A DNA stretch of 64,000 nucleotides, taken from positions 5,487,085 to 5,551,084 of the forward strand of contig NW_020313057.1 of the NCBI RefSeq assembly GCF_003265705.1, written 5' to 3'. Position numbers and translations under genes: made by a program. Under the pieces are notes generated by a model that saw only the letters and a list, made by a program, of their open reading frames with translations, had not been told where the DNA came from and did no database searches. Source of the stretch: Callorhinus ursinus. Its lineage: Eukaryota > Chordata > Mammalia > Carnivora > Otariidae. Positions 1 to 12,583 of the stretch are shown here, in pieces; position 1 is the stretch's first letter; every line of letters begins with the position of its first letter.

Positions 1-120
1 CTCCCTGCTCAGCAGGGAGTCTACTTCTCCCTCTGACCCTCCCCCCCTCATGTACTCTCTCTCTCTCTCTCTCTCATTCTCACTCTCTCAAAATAAATAA
101 ATAAATCTTTTAAAAAAAAA
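1..120 (+). repeat. CAN SINE, 3' part, cut by the window edge
   Basis: CTCCCTGCTCAGCAGGGAGT, a CT run and AATAAATAAATAAATC with an A tail. The tRNA-derived head lies left of the window. Confidence 0.9.
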
Positions 121-301
121 GGTACTGTTTTAAAGAAAAATGGGTCCATTTTATTGTTCATTGGTCCAGTGTGTCATTGTCTTAACTGTGGTGAAGAGTT
201 TTGGAAATAATGCAGTGAATTTTGCAATCACTCATTGCTTGAAACTCTACATTATTTGAAAAGTTTTCTTTAGGTTGTTTAACTTAAAATTGAATGCAGT
301 G

Positions 302-493
302 AGGGGCGCTTGGGTGGCTCAGATGGTTAAGCGTCTGCCTTCTGCTCGGGTCATGATCCCAGGGTCCTGGGATCGAGTCCCGCATCGGGCTCCCTGCTTC
401 TTGGGAGCCTGCTTCTCCCTCTGCCTCTCTCTCTCTCTCTGTGTGTGTGTCTCTCATGAATAAATAAATAAAATCTTTAAAAAAAATTAAAAA
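302..493 (+). repeat. CAN SINE, full length
   Basis: Complete tRNA-derived head to A tail. 16-bp target duplication AAAATTGAATGCAGTG at 286-301 and 494-509. Confidence 0.95.
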
Positions 494-584
494 AAAATTG
501 AATGCAGTGGACATCCCGAGGAACATTCCTTTCTTCTTGTCAGTAAGGCTGTACTCTGTAGTAATTAAGAGCGTCATCTGAACT

Positions 585-955
585 CTATCCAGCATGGTAC
601 ACTAGCCACTAATGCATGGTTATTTAAACTTCAACAAGGCGCCTGGGTGGCTCAGTCGTTAAGCGTCTGCCTTCGGCTCAGGTCATGAGCCCAGGGTCCT
701 GGGATCGAGTCCCGCATCGGGCTCCCTGCTCGGCGGGAGGCCTGCTTCTCCCTCCCCCACTGCCCCTGCTTGTGTTCCTGCCTTCCTCTCTCTCTCTGTG
801 TTAAATAAATAAAATCTTTAAAAAAAAAATAAACTTCAACAACTCAGTAACTTAAATAGAAAATTAAGGAAAATAAAAAATTCAGTTCCTCAGTCATGCT
901 AGCCACATCGTAGGCACCTCAGTAGCCACGTTGCAAAAGTCCTGTTGGACACCAC
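585..955 (-). mobile_element. MER5A hAT-type DNA transposon relic, split by a SINE
   Basis: The left part (585-637, CTATCCAGCATGGTACACTAG) and right part (831-955, ending GTCCTGTTGGACACCACTGG) together match MER5A. The SINE at 638-829 was inserted into it with a 13-bp duplication. Removing the SINE and one duplication copy restores continuity. Confidence 0.75.
638..829 (+). repeat. CAN SINE, full length, inside MER5A
   Basis: 13-bp target duplication TAAACTTCAACAA at 625-637 and 830-842. Complete head, body and tail. Confidence 0.95.
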
Positions 956-959
956 TGGA

Positions 960-1190
960 TAGATTGTGTAGCCAGACCGCCTGGGCATTCATGTCTTGAA
1001 TCCACTACTTTCTAGTTATGTGACCTTGGGCAAGTTACTTAATTTCTCTGTGCCTCAGTCTCCTCATATGTAAACTTGGATTAATAACAGCAGACAAAAG
1101 TTCTTAGAAGGTTGTTAATGGGGATTAAATGAATCAACATTTGTAAAGTGCTTAGAACAGCCCCTGGCACATAGTAACTATGTGTTTGTT
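960..1190 (+). repeat. MIR SINE
   Basis: Full-length-like MIR: TGTGACCTTGGGCAAGTTAC core, CTCAGTCTCCTCATATGTAA, then GCTTAGAACAGCCCCTGGCA at the 3' part. Confidence 0.9.
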
Positions 1191-1400
1191 AAACAAATGT
1201 GTATGGTGTGTTCAGATTTATCACACTTTATAGTTACTAATGTGTAGTGATTATATTTTTGTCCCTGATGTATTTTTTCATTGCGCGTTAGAGAAAAAAG
1301 TTTATTCCAACCTGTTTGGGTGCATTTTTCATTTTTATATTGGACCACTGTTTTGAATAATGTTTCTGTCACGCATTTTAGCTTAAAAATTCATCGTGAG

Positions 1401-1590
1401 GGGCGCCTGAGTGGCTCAGTCGTTGAGCGTCTGCCATCGGCTCAGGTCATGATCCCGGGGTCCTGGGATCGAGCCCCGCATCGGGCTCCCTGCTCAGCAG
1501 GAAGCCTGCTTCTCCCTCTCCCGCTCCCCCTGCTTGTGTTCCCTCTCTCCCTATGTCTCTCTCTGTCAAATAAATAAAATCTTTAAAAAA
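1401..1590 (+). repeat. CAN SINE, full length
   Basis: 16-bp target duplication AAAAATTCATCGTGAG at 1385-1400 and 1591-1606. Confidence 0.95.
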
Positions 1591-1606
1591 AAAAATTCAT
1601 CGTGAG

Positions 1607-3544
1607 TGTTCTTTGCTCTCAGGGTGAAGCATAGTCTGCTTTGTTAGGCGTTTTGGGAGTTCCACCCTGCCTATCCCAACTCATTTTTCACTACCATCAA
1701 TTCTAGCTATTTGTTCCATTTTTTGAGTTAATTGCTGCCTTAGTTGTTAAAAATACTTAATGTGATGGTTTCCCTCTTGCAATGGTATATAAGCTGTGCC
1801 AGAATGTGTAGTGCTAGGATCTGTGCATTCAGTAAATGCTCGGAGTATGCTTGTTGAATAAAAGAATCTTCAGATTTTTGAAATGCAGTCAGTATTCCTA
1901 TTAATATCAAAACACATTTGTTCAAGTAGTCTCTGAAGTAAAGGGAATTCAAAACCCATTCTACCATCTGTGATGTCAGTATCTGAAATGTGCTCCATCG
2001 CCCAAGACTCTACCACTTGTCTATATTTGTCTCAGTGGGGAGGGGTCTGGGTAATAGTTCTTGTCACTGTAGGTCACTACCCTACAATATGGTGACATAT
2101 AAAGCACCCTTTGGTGACACATTTGGTGATTTTCTGGATGATACATTCTTAAAGGATGCTGATTTTATCTTGGTTTCCTTACTTCTTTAAATGATCTTCC
2201 ACACTCTTTGGTCTGCTGCTTGTTTTTTCTGTGTTTTTCCTGATTACACTCAAGTGCTTATCACAGGGATTTAACAAAAGGGGGGGGGGAAATCAAAAGG
2301 AAAAAAATACCATTTCATGTAACAAGTAAAACTTAGTTTTTTTTTTATAATAATGACATCTAGGTATAATTTAGGTTATTTTTCACTTTAAACAGGTTAT
2401 TATCTCCATTAAGAGGAAAAAAGTGTAAAAACTTGAATGTAAACTTCTGCCGTAGAATGGTGTATGCCCGTGATGTAAGATCGTGCAGAATCTCTGTGTG
2501 TTACTACAAGTTGCGTCATGTTGAAAGAATAGCAGTGGCAAATCCATGATTATCTATGGATTGGTGCATTTTGGGTTGCATGTACTATCACAAATACACG
2601 TTGTGCAAGTCACCATGTATTGTATGTTATATGATGGAGAAAAGAGCGATTATTATAAAACTAGTGATGTGAGTCCAATTTATATGTGGTCTTGCAGTGT
2701 AATTGGAGGTTCTCAGACATCTTCTCTAAGACATTCGGTGTCCTCTGTTGCTTTCTTAGGTTTTTTAGAGATGGCGTGGGGGGTAGTTGGGGACTGGTAA
2801 GACAGAGGTACTGAGCTCCACCTGACAATGATTTAGATAACTCTTTGCATGTATCTCTGCTTATTCTCCTATAACATATGTTCTCATGCTTACTTTTTAA
2901 AGTGCTGTGCCTTTATTAAGCTGTGAGCTTCGTGAGGGTAAGGACCACAATCCATTCATTGTTTTGGAGAAGAGTTAATTCTGAGGAATGCAGTGGTTCA
3001 TGAACTTGCCTGGTATTTGTTTCTCTATAGCTTATTAGCAAAGTGATGAGTGCACATATGGATAAGAGGTAATTGGGATATTTAATCAGGTACCTAATGA
3101 CTGAGAGGATTGATTCTTACTTTATATTATTTTATTACTGAAACAGACTGCCCAGTAGATATTATAAACATTCTCTGGAGAACAATTAGGTTTGCAATGA
3201 GTTGTTTTACTTAGAATGCTTCTTGGAATTAAATGTTTATTTGCACCACTATCTTGATATAATCTAAATGTAATTTAAAAGTACTGCAGTGTCTTCGTTC
3301 AGATAACTTGTTACCCTTTAAAAATGGGCTGCTCGAGTATAGTTTCTCTTCCATTTGGCAGACACCAGATGCCGTAATTAATGAAGGTCATTATGCTTCT
3401 TAGTCATGGCAAGCTTTTAATGACTATTACCTGAACATCTGTTAGTTTCATCACTGCGTTTACCAAAAACATCCAACACAGTATAGATGCTGTCCTTTGG
3501 AAATCTGACTCGGGCTAACCTAAATTACTGTTTAACATTTTAAT
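1607..3544. other. Intron, no gene seen
   Basis: AT-rich, with a G run at 2281-2289 and weak MIR/L2-like words (about 1790-1865 and 2925-2955). Short frames look like chance. Confidence 0.6.
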
Positions 3545-3562
3545 ATTTTTTAAATTTTAAAT

Positions 3563-3762
3563 CTTTATTTTTTTAAGATTTTTATTTATTTATTTTGAGA
3601 GAGAGAGAATGAGAGATAGAGAGCACGAGAGGGAAGAGGGTCAGAGGGAGAAGCAGACTCCCTGCTGAGCAGGGAGCCCGATGTGGGACTCAATCCCGGG
3701 ACTCCAGGATCATGACCTGAGCCGAAAGCAGTCGTTTAACCAACTGAGCCACCCAGGCACCC
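3563..3762 (-). repeat. CAN SINE, full length, antisense
   Basis: 18-bp target duplication ATTTTTTAAATTTTAAAT at 3545-3562 and 3763-3780. Confidence 0.93.
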
Positions 3763-4106
3763 ATTTTTTAAATTTTAAATAATTATGAGAAAGCTCTTAT
3801 CTTTCTGTAAAGTGAACAATCAAAAATGTCAATGAAACACTTTTGGAATGGTTATACTTGATAAGTCTGGCATCCTGTGGGCTGAATTCTCAGTGTCTAG
3901 GAATTGTTTGTGCAGAATTGGGTGGGGGGAGCCATGACTTTCTCATGCATTCTGCTTATCCTCTGAAACCTTGACTGGAAATGTGGGGTTTGGAGTGGAG
4001 CTGAAAGGAAAGAGGAGTTCGTCCAGACTCTGCTGGGAGAAAGTTGAAGAGTGAGAGAGGGTATATTGATTATGGGGTTTTCCAAAAATAGGACCAAGTA
4101 TTTTTT

Positions 4107-4295
4107 TTTTTAAGATTTTATTTATTTATTTGTGAGAGAGAGAGGATGAGAGATAGAGAGCACGAGAGGGAAGAGGGTCAGAGGGAGAAGCAGACTCCCT
4201 GGCAGGGAGTCCGATGTGGGACTCGATCCCGGGACTCCAGGATCATGACCTGAGCCGAAGGCAGTCGCTTAACCAACTGAGCCACCCAGGCGCCC
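4107..4295 (-). repeat. CAN SINE, full length, antisense
   Basis: 17-bp target duplication AGGACCAAGTATTTTTT at 4090-4106 and 4296-4312. The body is very similar to the copy at 3563, about 550 bp away. Confidence 0.93.
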
Positions 4296-4910
4296 AGGAC
4301 CAAGTATTTTTTAAATTTTGAAACAATTACAGTGCTTGATTTGGCATATACTACAATTGAAATAATTACAGAGTCACGGCAAGTAGCAAAACATCATACT
4401 GAGAGGTCCCATGTACCCTTCACCCAGTTTCCCCCCCATGGGAGTATGTTACAGATCTGTAGTTAAATATGAAAACCAGGATATTGACATTGTTGTGACT
4501 TAACAGATTTTATTCACATTTCACCAGTTCTGCATGCATTGTGCATGTATTGTGTAGTTTATGCAGTTATCACATATATGGATTCGTGTAACCACCAAGC
4601 TTAAAATCAGGCAGAATGGCTGAAAGTCCAGGGAGGGTGCACTCTGCAGGGTAGTTACAGTGGTAGAGTGATGCCTTGAGTAACTCAGCTCTTCATTTTT
4701 CTCCTCAGTCACACTCAGTCTTTGTCCTGATGTTTACAAGATAGCTGCTGCATCTCCATCCTTAGGTCCAAGAGCCAACCAGAAGAAAAAGGAAAAGGGG
4801 AAATCCAGAACAGGTGTCACCTGTATAAAGAAGGCATAAGCGTTTCCTTAAACCACCAGCTAGAACTGTATCACATGGCTATAAGGTGGCCTAAGTAGCA
4901 AGTATTTTTT

Positions 4911-4937
4911 TTTTTAAGATTATTTATTTATTTATTT

Positions 4938-4984
<47 letters not shown>
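4911..4984 (-). repeat. CAN SINE, 5'-truncated 74-bp stub
   Basis: Only the tail and a (GA)n stretch of about 45 bp survive. The tRNA head and core are absent. A perfect 17-bp duplication AGTAGCAAGTATTTTTT lies at 4894-4910 and 4985-5001. Confidence 0.9.
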
Positions 4985-4985
<1 letters not shown>

Positions 4986-5465
4986 GTAGCAAGTATTTTT
5001 TAACTTGAAACATTCTTGCTGAAAAGGTTTGGGGTTCTGTTGGAAAGGGAGATGTAGGAGTATTGGATGGGCAACTAGCAATGTTTGTTGGAGAATGCAG
5101 ATTTCAACAGCAGTGAAATATGTGTGCCTAAGACTGGCTAAAATTAAAAAATATGTATAATGTTCAGTGTGATGAAAGAGGTACTGACATATTGTTTGGT
5201 ATACTTTTTTGGTGGACAGTTGTGGTATTCTTTATCAAAATTAAAAATTGTCTTTCTTCTGGCCCATCATTTCAAATCTGTGATTCTGTTTTGTAGAACA
5301 CACTGTTCCTGCATGTGTACATAAAGATCTTCACTGTGGCATTGTTTATATAATATGAAAACATCTGAAATTATCTGAATAACTATCAGGAGAAAGATTA
5401 GCACATAAAGATATATCCATTCAGTGGAGTACAGTACAGCCAACCATTAAAAATAATAAGCTTGA

Positions 5466-5661
5466 GGGGTGCCTGGGCGGTGCAGTTGGTTAAACGACCA
5501 ACTCTTGGTTTCGGCTCAGGTCGTGATCTCAGGGTTGTGAGATCAAGCCCTGCATTGGGCTCCCTTCTCAGTGGGGAGTCTGCTTGGGATTCTCTCTCCC
5601 TCTGCCCTTCCCCTTGCTCATGCTTATGTGCGTGGGTTCTCTAAAATAGATAAATCTTTAA
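5466..5661 (+). repeat. CAN SINE, older subfamily
   Basis: Head GGGTGCCTGGGCGGTGCAGT, then ACTCTTGGTTTCGGCTCAGG, unlike most copies in the window. 17-bp duplication AAAAATAATAAGCTTGA at 5449-5465 and 5662-5678. Confidence 0.92.
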
Positions 5662-5769
5662 AAAAATAATAAGCTTGATTTGTATGAACAGACCTGGAAA
5701 ATAGCCATGAGATATAGTGAGTAGAAAAAAATTACAGAACAGTGTGCATAGTTTGGTTCTATTGCCTGC

Positions 5770-5850
5770 CCTCTAGTATGTATGTATGTGTTTATGTATG
5801 TGTTCTCCTGCATGAGTGCATGTGTGAGTGTGTATGGTATGATTATATCT
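5770..5850. repeat. ATGT/GT-rich microsatellite
   Basis: GTATGTATGTATGTG-type repeats, imperfect. The two open frames crossing it are chance. Confidence 0.6.
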
Positions 5851-6784
5851 GTTTTGGAATAGCCGGAAGAAAACGGTTTTATAGAAACACACCAAAAACA
5901 GTTAACGTTGGGAAGTGGGTTCGGGAAGGCAGTATGTGGGAAAGAGAGTTCATTTTCTTTATACCCATCGGTATTGTCTGAATATTTTATAAGTATGTAA
6001 TAACTGTTCATTTAGGAAATGAAGTGTTCTATAATTTTTTTTTTTTTGAGTGCTTGAAGCACAAACTTTTGTATTTTAACTTTCTGGATGAAACGACTTA
6101 AATTTTTATTTTGCCAATCTTATGCCATAGAGTGTACTAAATATTTTTTTCTGAGTAACTCAGGGCCTAATGAGATATTTAGGGCTGCTGAATATACTCC
6201 AAATAGATTTAGATTAAATGCTTTTTAAATCTTCCTTATAAATTTTTTAACTTTCTGAACTCTTAGGCAGTTACTTGTACATTATCAGTGTGTCTGCCTC
6301 TAATAGCCCTTCCTATTTCTGATTTTCTGCTTTAATCTTCTTTGACTTGGGAATGAAGCAACCATCATGGTTTTAACTATGTCTAAAAATAGTTCTGAAT
6401 AAAAACGGGATAAATTAGTTCTGAATGAAAGTTTTGGAGGGATGTTCTAAGAATGTACCTGAACTTTATTGTTTGAACACCTGTTTTTTAGAGGCCTTTT
6501 TTCTTCTTTGGTTAGCTGTGTTTTATTTGTGGGAGCTTGGTGTGTGAAGATTGCTGTATCTCTAGGGATCTTTCACAAACAGATAACCCAACAGTGTCCT
6601 CTCCCATTTGGAGAAACATACTTTAGTAGTAAGGAAAAGGGCATAGGAGGTTTTAGGCCGGGGTTGTATAAGAAAACAAACAAACAAACAAACCCTGAAC
6701 CTTCAAATATTTGCATTTTCTTTTTGTTCCTTAATGATAAGATGGTTCTTCCCTTCGTTGCCAAGTTCATAATTAACCTTTGTA

Positions 6785-7020
6785 ATGTGTTGAGAGCCTA
6801 TAAGTCAACTGGGGTTCGAATCTTGGCACTGTCATGTACTAGCTGAGTGACCTTTCTGATCCTCAGTTTTCTTACATGGTAAAGTCTATTTTACTTACTG
6901 TCAGTACGTATTTTATAATTGCCTAGGTGACACACTCAGATTGCTGATTGCTGTGAACATTAAGGGGAGATAGTTTATGGGATGTATCTGGTACACAGTG
7001 AGAACTCAAATAGTGACTGT
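6785..7020 (+). repeat. MIR SINE
   Basis: CTGGGGTTCGAATCTTGGCA and CTGAGTGACCTTTCTGATCC mark the MIR head and core. Confidence 0.75.
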
Positions 7021-7264
7021 TCTTGTGTGGGATAATATGAAATTTGAGATTTGCATAATATATTGTGCTTTTTGGGAACAAAACAAGACTTTTTCATTTT
7101 ATTTTTAGAAAATTATCCTTAGTGCAGAAAACTTGGACAACACAGAACACACAGGGAAAGATTTTTTTTGGAGATCCTTTAATTTCCTCACAGGAAAGAT
7201 CTTTGTTAATCATTCCAGCCTTTTTTCCATGTGCAACTACTAACTTGCTTTATAGACTAGATCC

Positions 7265-7405
7265 TGAATCCTTAAAACAACCTTGCATGGTATGGTGGTG
7301 TCTCAGTTTTACAAATAAGGGAAATGAGGTTGAGAGAGGTTAAGATCAAGTTGCTGATAAGTGGTAGAGCTTGTGTTCATAATTACGACTAACGCGCCAC
7401 TGGAG
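7265..7405 (-). repeat. MIR SINE, antisense
   Basis: CAGTTTTACAAATAAGGGAA and GTTGAGAGAGGTTAAGATC are the reverse complement of the MIR core. Confidence 0.75.
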
Positions 7406-8216
7406 TGACACAGGGCTCTCCTCCCCATCTAGCTGAAAGCAGTCCTGTCTCTGTAATCAGCTTATAGCAGTTTGTGTTTATAAGATGTTTAGGTTTACTT
7501 TGTGATTGCCCAAGAAAACAAAGAAGCTTTGGGCTTAATGCATTGTTTTCCCATATATTATTGTAATATAATGTTGCTTAGATGATATGCATGTTTGGAG
7601 CTGCAAAAATGTTAATTGTAATAATGGAGATAGAAATGAGACTTTGTACTCTCCCAAAGCTATAGAAAGTCTTATTACTATGGTGCTTGGAAAGCACTAT
7701 GTATATACCTAAGATGTTGAATTACTGAATGGTTTGGAAAATGATTTTAAAGTTGATGTTTTATTGTACTCAAAAAATGATTAAGTTATATATTTTTTTT
7801 GATGTTTTTGAATTTCTAATTTTCCTTTTCATGTATCTTCAGGGTAAGAAGTAGAAATTGTTATTTGGGCTAGTAAATATTGTCTTCAATTTAAACAACT
7901 TAAAGCATTTACACACTTGTTTGTAATACTCAGAAGCCCACCTAGTTTGTATATTATATTATATATTCTGCCTGACTTGTACTTTAGGTGTACACACACA
8001 TACATATACACACGCACAAATCTGTTTCCTTACGGGAACTTACCTACATTGCTACACTTGGACCTTTAGCTTAGAGAATCTGGCAGTCTGTTATTTCTAG
8101 TATTTTGAAGATTGTACTGTCATTATTATAGAAGTCTGTAACCAAGCTTGACTTAATGGCTTGCATTGCTTTTTTAATGATTTTTTGTTCAGAAGTAGGG
8201 TTTTGTTTTGTTTTTA

Positions 8217-8419
8217 TTTTTTAAAAATATTTTATTTATTTATTTGAAAGAGAGAGAGAACACAAGCGGAGGGGTGGGGGGCAGAGGTAGAGGCAGAGGG
8301 AAAGGGAGAAGCAGATTCCCCACTGAGCAGGGTGGCGTGGGGCTGGATCCTAGGATCCTGGGATCGTGACCTACCTGATCCGAAGGCAGACACTTAACTG
8401 ATTGAGCCACCCAGGCCCC
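8217..8419 (-). repeat. CAN SINE, antisense
   Basis: 16-bp duplication TTTTGTTTTGTTTTTA at 8201-8216 and 8420-8435. Confidence 0.93.
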
Positions 8420-9344
8420 TTTTGTTTTGTTTTTAAATAATGTAGTTGATTGGAATGTGTTCATCTAGGCAGTTACAAAACGTGAACTAATATTAAGCAA
8501 AATAAGATATGGTTAGTTGTAGAAATTATTCTTTGAACTTGGAATTATACTTTGAACTCACAAAAACTCCAGAAAAAAAATTACTGCATTTGTTCTATAT
8601 TTGTAGCAGAGGAGGGCTGGATCTGTTTGAGTTCTTTAGAAACTTCAGTTTAATGTGACTTTCAGTATGATTAGGATTAAGTGGGTGAAGTTTATATGAA
8701 GTTAATGTAGTGAATTAGATGTGATAATCTGTAGAGATGTGAGGTTGTTAAAGAACTGTGTTTGGGGAAGAAGTATAGTGTGTCTTGATTATAGGGTCCA
8801 TGGATGGGGAGTGTAGGGGATGTGTTGGGAATTTCACAGCCATAAATTGGGACCAGACTTTCAAGGATTATTTTTGACACACTGAGATTTATCCTATAGC
8901 TATGCAGAAAGCAGCAGGATATGAAGTTAGCATTCAGGTGATACAGGGTAGAGGACATAGAAGTAGGATTCATCATTTTGGGAATATATGTAATCACTCA
9001 TGGGAGAGAAGATGAGGAGAGAGAACCTAAGGAAACCCTGTTAGTAAGGGAGACAGACCTTGAGATGACAGTGTTCTCCTGTATGAGGACATTAGTGCAT
9101 ATACTTGTACAGGAGGAATTTAGTCGGGAGCAGGCGAAGAAGAGGGCAGGGCTTCAGAGTCTTTTTGGTTGCTTTCCAGTAGGGCTCTTGCCAGCCTTAC
9201 ATCCACTTTGTTTGTACCTGTGCATCTGGATGTAGCTGGAGAATCCATCACAACATTCTGACTCGTTGTACTTGAAATTCATTATCATGAACTTTAGCGG
9301 GCTTTTCATGCTGCCTAGCAGTCATATTATCTTACTGCCTTCAT

Positions 9345-9840
9345 GTCAGTGATGATCTCTGTTTCCTCCCTTTCCTCAAACCTTCAACCTTCTCCTCCCC
9401 ATACTGGGTTCTCAGCTGGTTGTCATCCTTCTTTACTAAGAAACTTGAAGCTAATTGCTTCAGTGGACTAACAGACTAACACTGTCAGAGTTAGCTACAT
9501 CACATCAGCTGAACCCATGTACCGTGCCTGTTCTTACTTAGATGAACTGTCTCTGCTCCTGTGTAATGCAGCCCCTCTCCTTGTGCACTATTCTCTGTCC
9601 TCTCATCCATTCCTCAACGTAGCTCACTCAGCTATTATTTCTGTTTGTCATCAGTGTCCCTCCTCTAATGGATCATTCCCATCATTACACCATACGTTGT
9701 TATTTCTCTCATCAAATGAAAAATTTCTTCATTTGACTTTACCTCCCTTGCCAGCAGCTATTCCATTTCTTTGTTTCCCTTTGCAGTAAAGCTCCTCCAA
9801 GGAGTTGTCTGTACTCCCTGTCTTCAATGTCTGCTCTTCC
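9345..9840 (+). repeat. LINE-2 fragment, probable
   Basis: AGTAAAGCTCCTCCAAGGAG and the preceding CT-rich text resemble the L2 ORF region. A similar segment at 58680-58720 (CAGCAAAACTCCTCAAAAGA) supports shared origin. The two open frames here have no other support. Confidence 0.5.
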
Positions 9841-10933
9841 TTTTTCTTTTAAATTCACGTTAGCCAGACTTTCGGCCCCATGACTCCAATGTAACATTGG
9901 TGATAATCCAATTTAAAATTTGCTTTTAACATCGTAAGTCTTATTTGAATTATAATATGTTATTCACACCACTTTAAATTCCTGCGTTAAGTATAATGTA
10001 TTTAGGGAAATGTGTAGACTTTACCATTCATCTGTAGTTGCTATGGTTGTATCATAAAGAGGAACTTAAAATGGAAACAAATTTTAATTGCTGTTCTATC
10101 ATATTGGGTACCACACTTGTTGGCTTTGTAATCTTGGGCCCCATAGGTCTGTTTTTGTGACTGTTTCTTAATCCTTCCTACTACTAAGAAGTTTTCTAAC
10201 TTTGACCAAAACAGATGGTTTCAGGTTTTCCTCTAATATGTTAAATGAAGTTGTGAATGAATAACTGAGCTGAGTGAGCATGAAAATAATTAATGTGCAG
10301 GAGGTTTAGTATAGAAAGAAAACAAAATATTCAGCAAAGTTAGTCTGATGCATAATTAATGATATCCATAATTGATATGGAGTTGTATGGTTTAGCGTTT
10401 AGTAATCTGTTCAAAATTCTTTTGAGGATATGCAGTTATTTTAGAATTATTTTAAAATCCTCTGGTTATGACCCCAAAGGAAATAGTTAGTGAGCTTTTT
10501 TCTTTCACAAAAGGAATATAAAAAATCCATTTCCTCAGTTGGTGGTACCTCTGAAGTTGAGAGCAAGATTAATTGGCTCAAAAGTGTTGAGTCTAATTAA
10601 TTTGTTGTTAAAGAGAGATCTAGAGAGGTCTGACTCTTCCTGACCTTTCTGTATGCTAAAATCTCCCACTGTGTGGATTGGTCTATTTTTCCTTTTATCT
10701 CTCATTTTTGGCTTTATATATTTTGAACCTATGTTATTAGGTTCATATTTACGTCTTCCTCCTGGTTTGATTCTTTTGTTGCTGTGAAATGTTCCTTTTT
10801 ATCTCTGGTGATGATTCTTGCCTCATTCTGCTTTGTCTAACATGCATACAGTGATAACAACTTTAAATTCATGTTTGCATGGTGTATCTTTCCCCATTCT
10901 TGTTACTTCCATCCTTATATTTAAGATGGGTCT

Positions 10934-11127
10934 TCTCCTCCTCCTCTTTTTTTAAAAGATTTTATTTATTTGAGAGAGAGAGAGAACAGAGCATGAGGAG
11001 GGGGGCAGAGGTAGAAGCAGACTCCCTGCTGAGCAGGGAACCCCATGCAGGGCTTGATTCCAGGACTCCAAGATTGTGACCTGAGCTGAAGGCAGCTGCT
11101 TAACTGACTGAGCCACCCAGGTGCCCC
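10934..11127 (-). repeat. CAN SINE, antisense, in ancient L1
   Basis: 11-bp duplication AAGATGGGTCT at 10923-10933 and 11128-11138. A CT-rich extension (TCTCCTCCTCCTC) precedes the T run. Confidence 0.9.
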
Positions 11128-11184
11128 AAGATGGGTCTCTTCTAAGTAGTATATATCTGTATGGTTTTTAAAAAACTGATTATT

Positions 11185-11387
11185 GGGCACCTGGGTGGCT
11201 CAGTTGGTTGAGTGACTGCCTTCGGCTCAGGTCATGATCCTGGAGTCCCGGGATCGAGTCCTGCATTGGGCTCCCTGCTTAGCGGGGAGTCTGCTTCTCC
11301 CTCTGACCCTCCCCCCCTTGTGCTCTCTCTCTGTCTCATTCTCTCTCTCTCAAATAAATAAATAAAATCTTAAAAAAAATAAAAAAT
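11185..11387 (+). repeat. CAN SINE, full length, in ancient L1
   Basis: 15-bp duplication AAAAAACTGATTATT at 11170-11184 and 11388-11402. Confidence 0.94.
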
Positions 11388-11405
11388 AAAAAACTGATTA
11401 TTTTA

Positions 11406-11601
11406 GGGGCACCTGGGTGGCTCAGTCAGTTGGGTGTCTGCCTTTGGCTCGGGTCATGATCCTAGGGTCCCAGAATTGAGCCCCGAATTGAGCTCTCTGG
11501 TTGGTGGGGAGTCTACCTCTCCCTCTCCTTCTGCCCCTCACCCCACTTGTGCTCTCTCTCTCTCACTCTCAAATAAAGGAATAAAAACCTTTAAAAAAAT
11601 A
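11406..11601 (+). repeat. CAN SINE, inserted beside another SINE
   Basis: The duplication AAAACTGATTATTTTA (11390-11405) matches 11602-11617 with one mismatch. It overlaps the 3' duplication of the SINE at 11185, so this one most likely arrived second, into the same A-rich target. Confidence 0.92.
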
Positions 11602-12388
11602 AAAACTAATTATTTTAATCTTTTAATTGGAATGGCTCAGTCTGTGTACATATATTACTGTCATGTTTGGGTCTAAATCTGACTTTCTGTCTTCCCACCT
11701 ATTTTAAATTCTTTTTCTGTCATTTCTTACCATCTTTTACATTATTCAAATAATTTTTATTATCCATTTTCACACCTATTAGTTTGTTAGTTATAAATTC
11801 TTTTGCTACTCTTTGGTGTTACCCTGGATTGTATTATTCATCCTTGACTTATTAGAACATATAATAAATTAGTGCTGTTCCCCACTTCCCAGAAAAATCT
11901 AAGAACCTTAAAATACTTGAACTCCATTTATGTCTCACCTGCCTTTAGGCATTATTCATGTATGCTTTAAATCTGTATATATTTTAAGCCCCATGTTCTT
12001 AATATCCATGCATTTACCTTTTCTTTTGCTCTTTGTTTCTTCCTTCATGTCTGTTCTTCCACCAGGGCTCATACTCTTCCATCTGAAAAACTCCTTTTTA
12101 TTATTTTATATGTGGATGCTGACCATTAAGTATGTCAGTTGTGTGTCTGGAACTATCTTATTTCTGGATTCAATTCTCCTTTTCAGAGTTTCGGTTTAGA
12201 ACTTTGCTATAAGTCTTAGTGCTGTGCCTTTGAAGGTTATCTTTTTTTTTTTTCTCTTGATGCTTTTAAGGTTTCTTCTTTGTCTTTAGATTTCCCAGGT
12301 TTTACTATGATGTGTCCAGGTGTTTTTTCCTTTGCTTGCATTTTGCTTGGAGTTTGTGTTGCCTTTTGAATCTGTGGATGCCATTCTT

Positions 12389-12583
12389 TTTTTTTTTTTT
12401 TTAAGATTTATTTATTTGACAGAGGAAAGAAAGAACAAGCAGGGGGAGCAGCAGGCAGAGGGAGAGGGAGAAGGAGGCTCCCTGCTAAGCATAGAGGCTG
12501 ATGTGGGACTCTCTCCCAGGACACAGAGATCATGACCTGAGCCGAAGGCAGACACTTAACCGACTGAGCCACCCAGGCGCCCC
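12389..12583 (-). repeat. CAN SINE, antisense, in ancient L1
   Basis: Duplication TGGATGCCATTCTT at 12375-12388 and TGGATTGCCATTCTT at 12584-12598 (one extra T). Confidence 0.92.
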
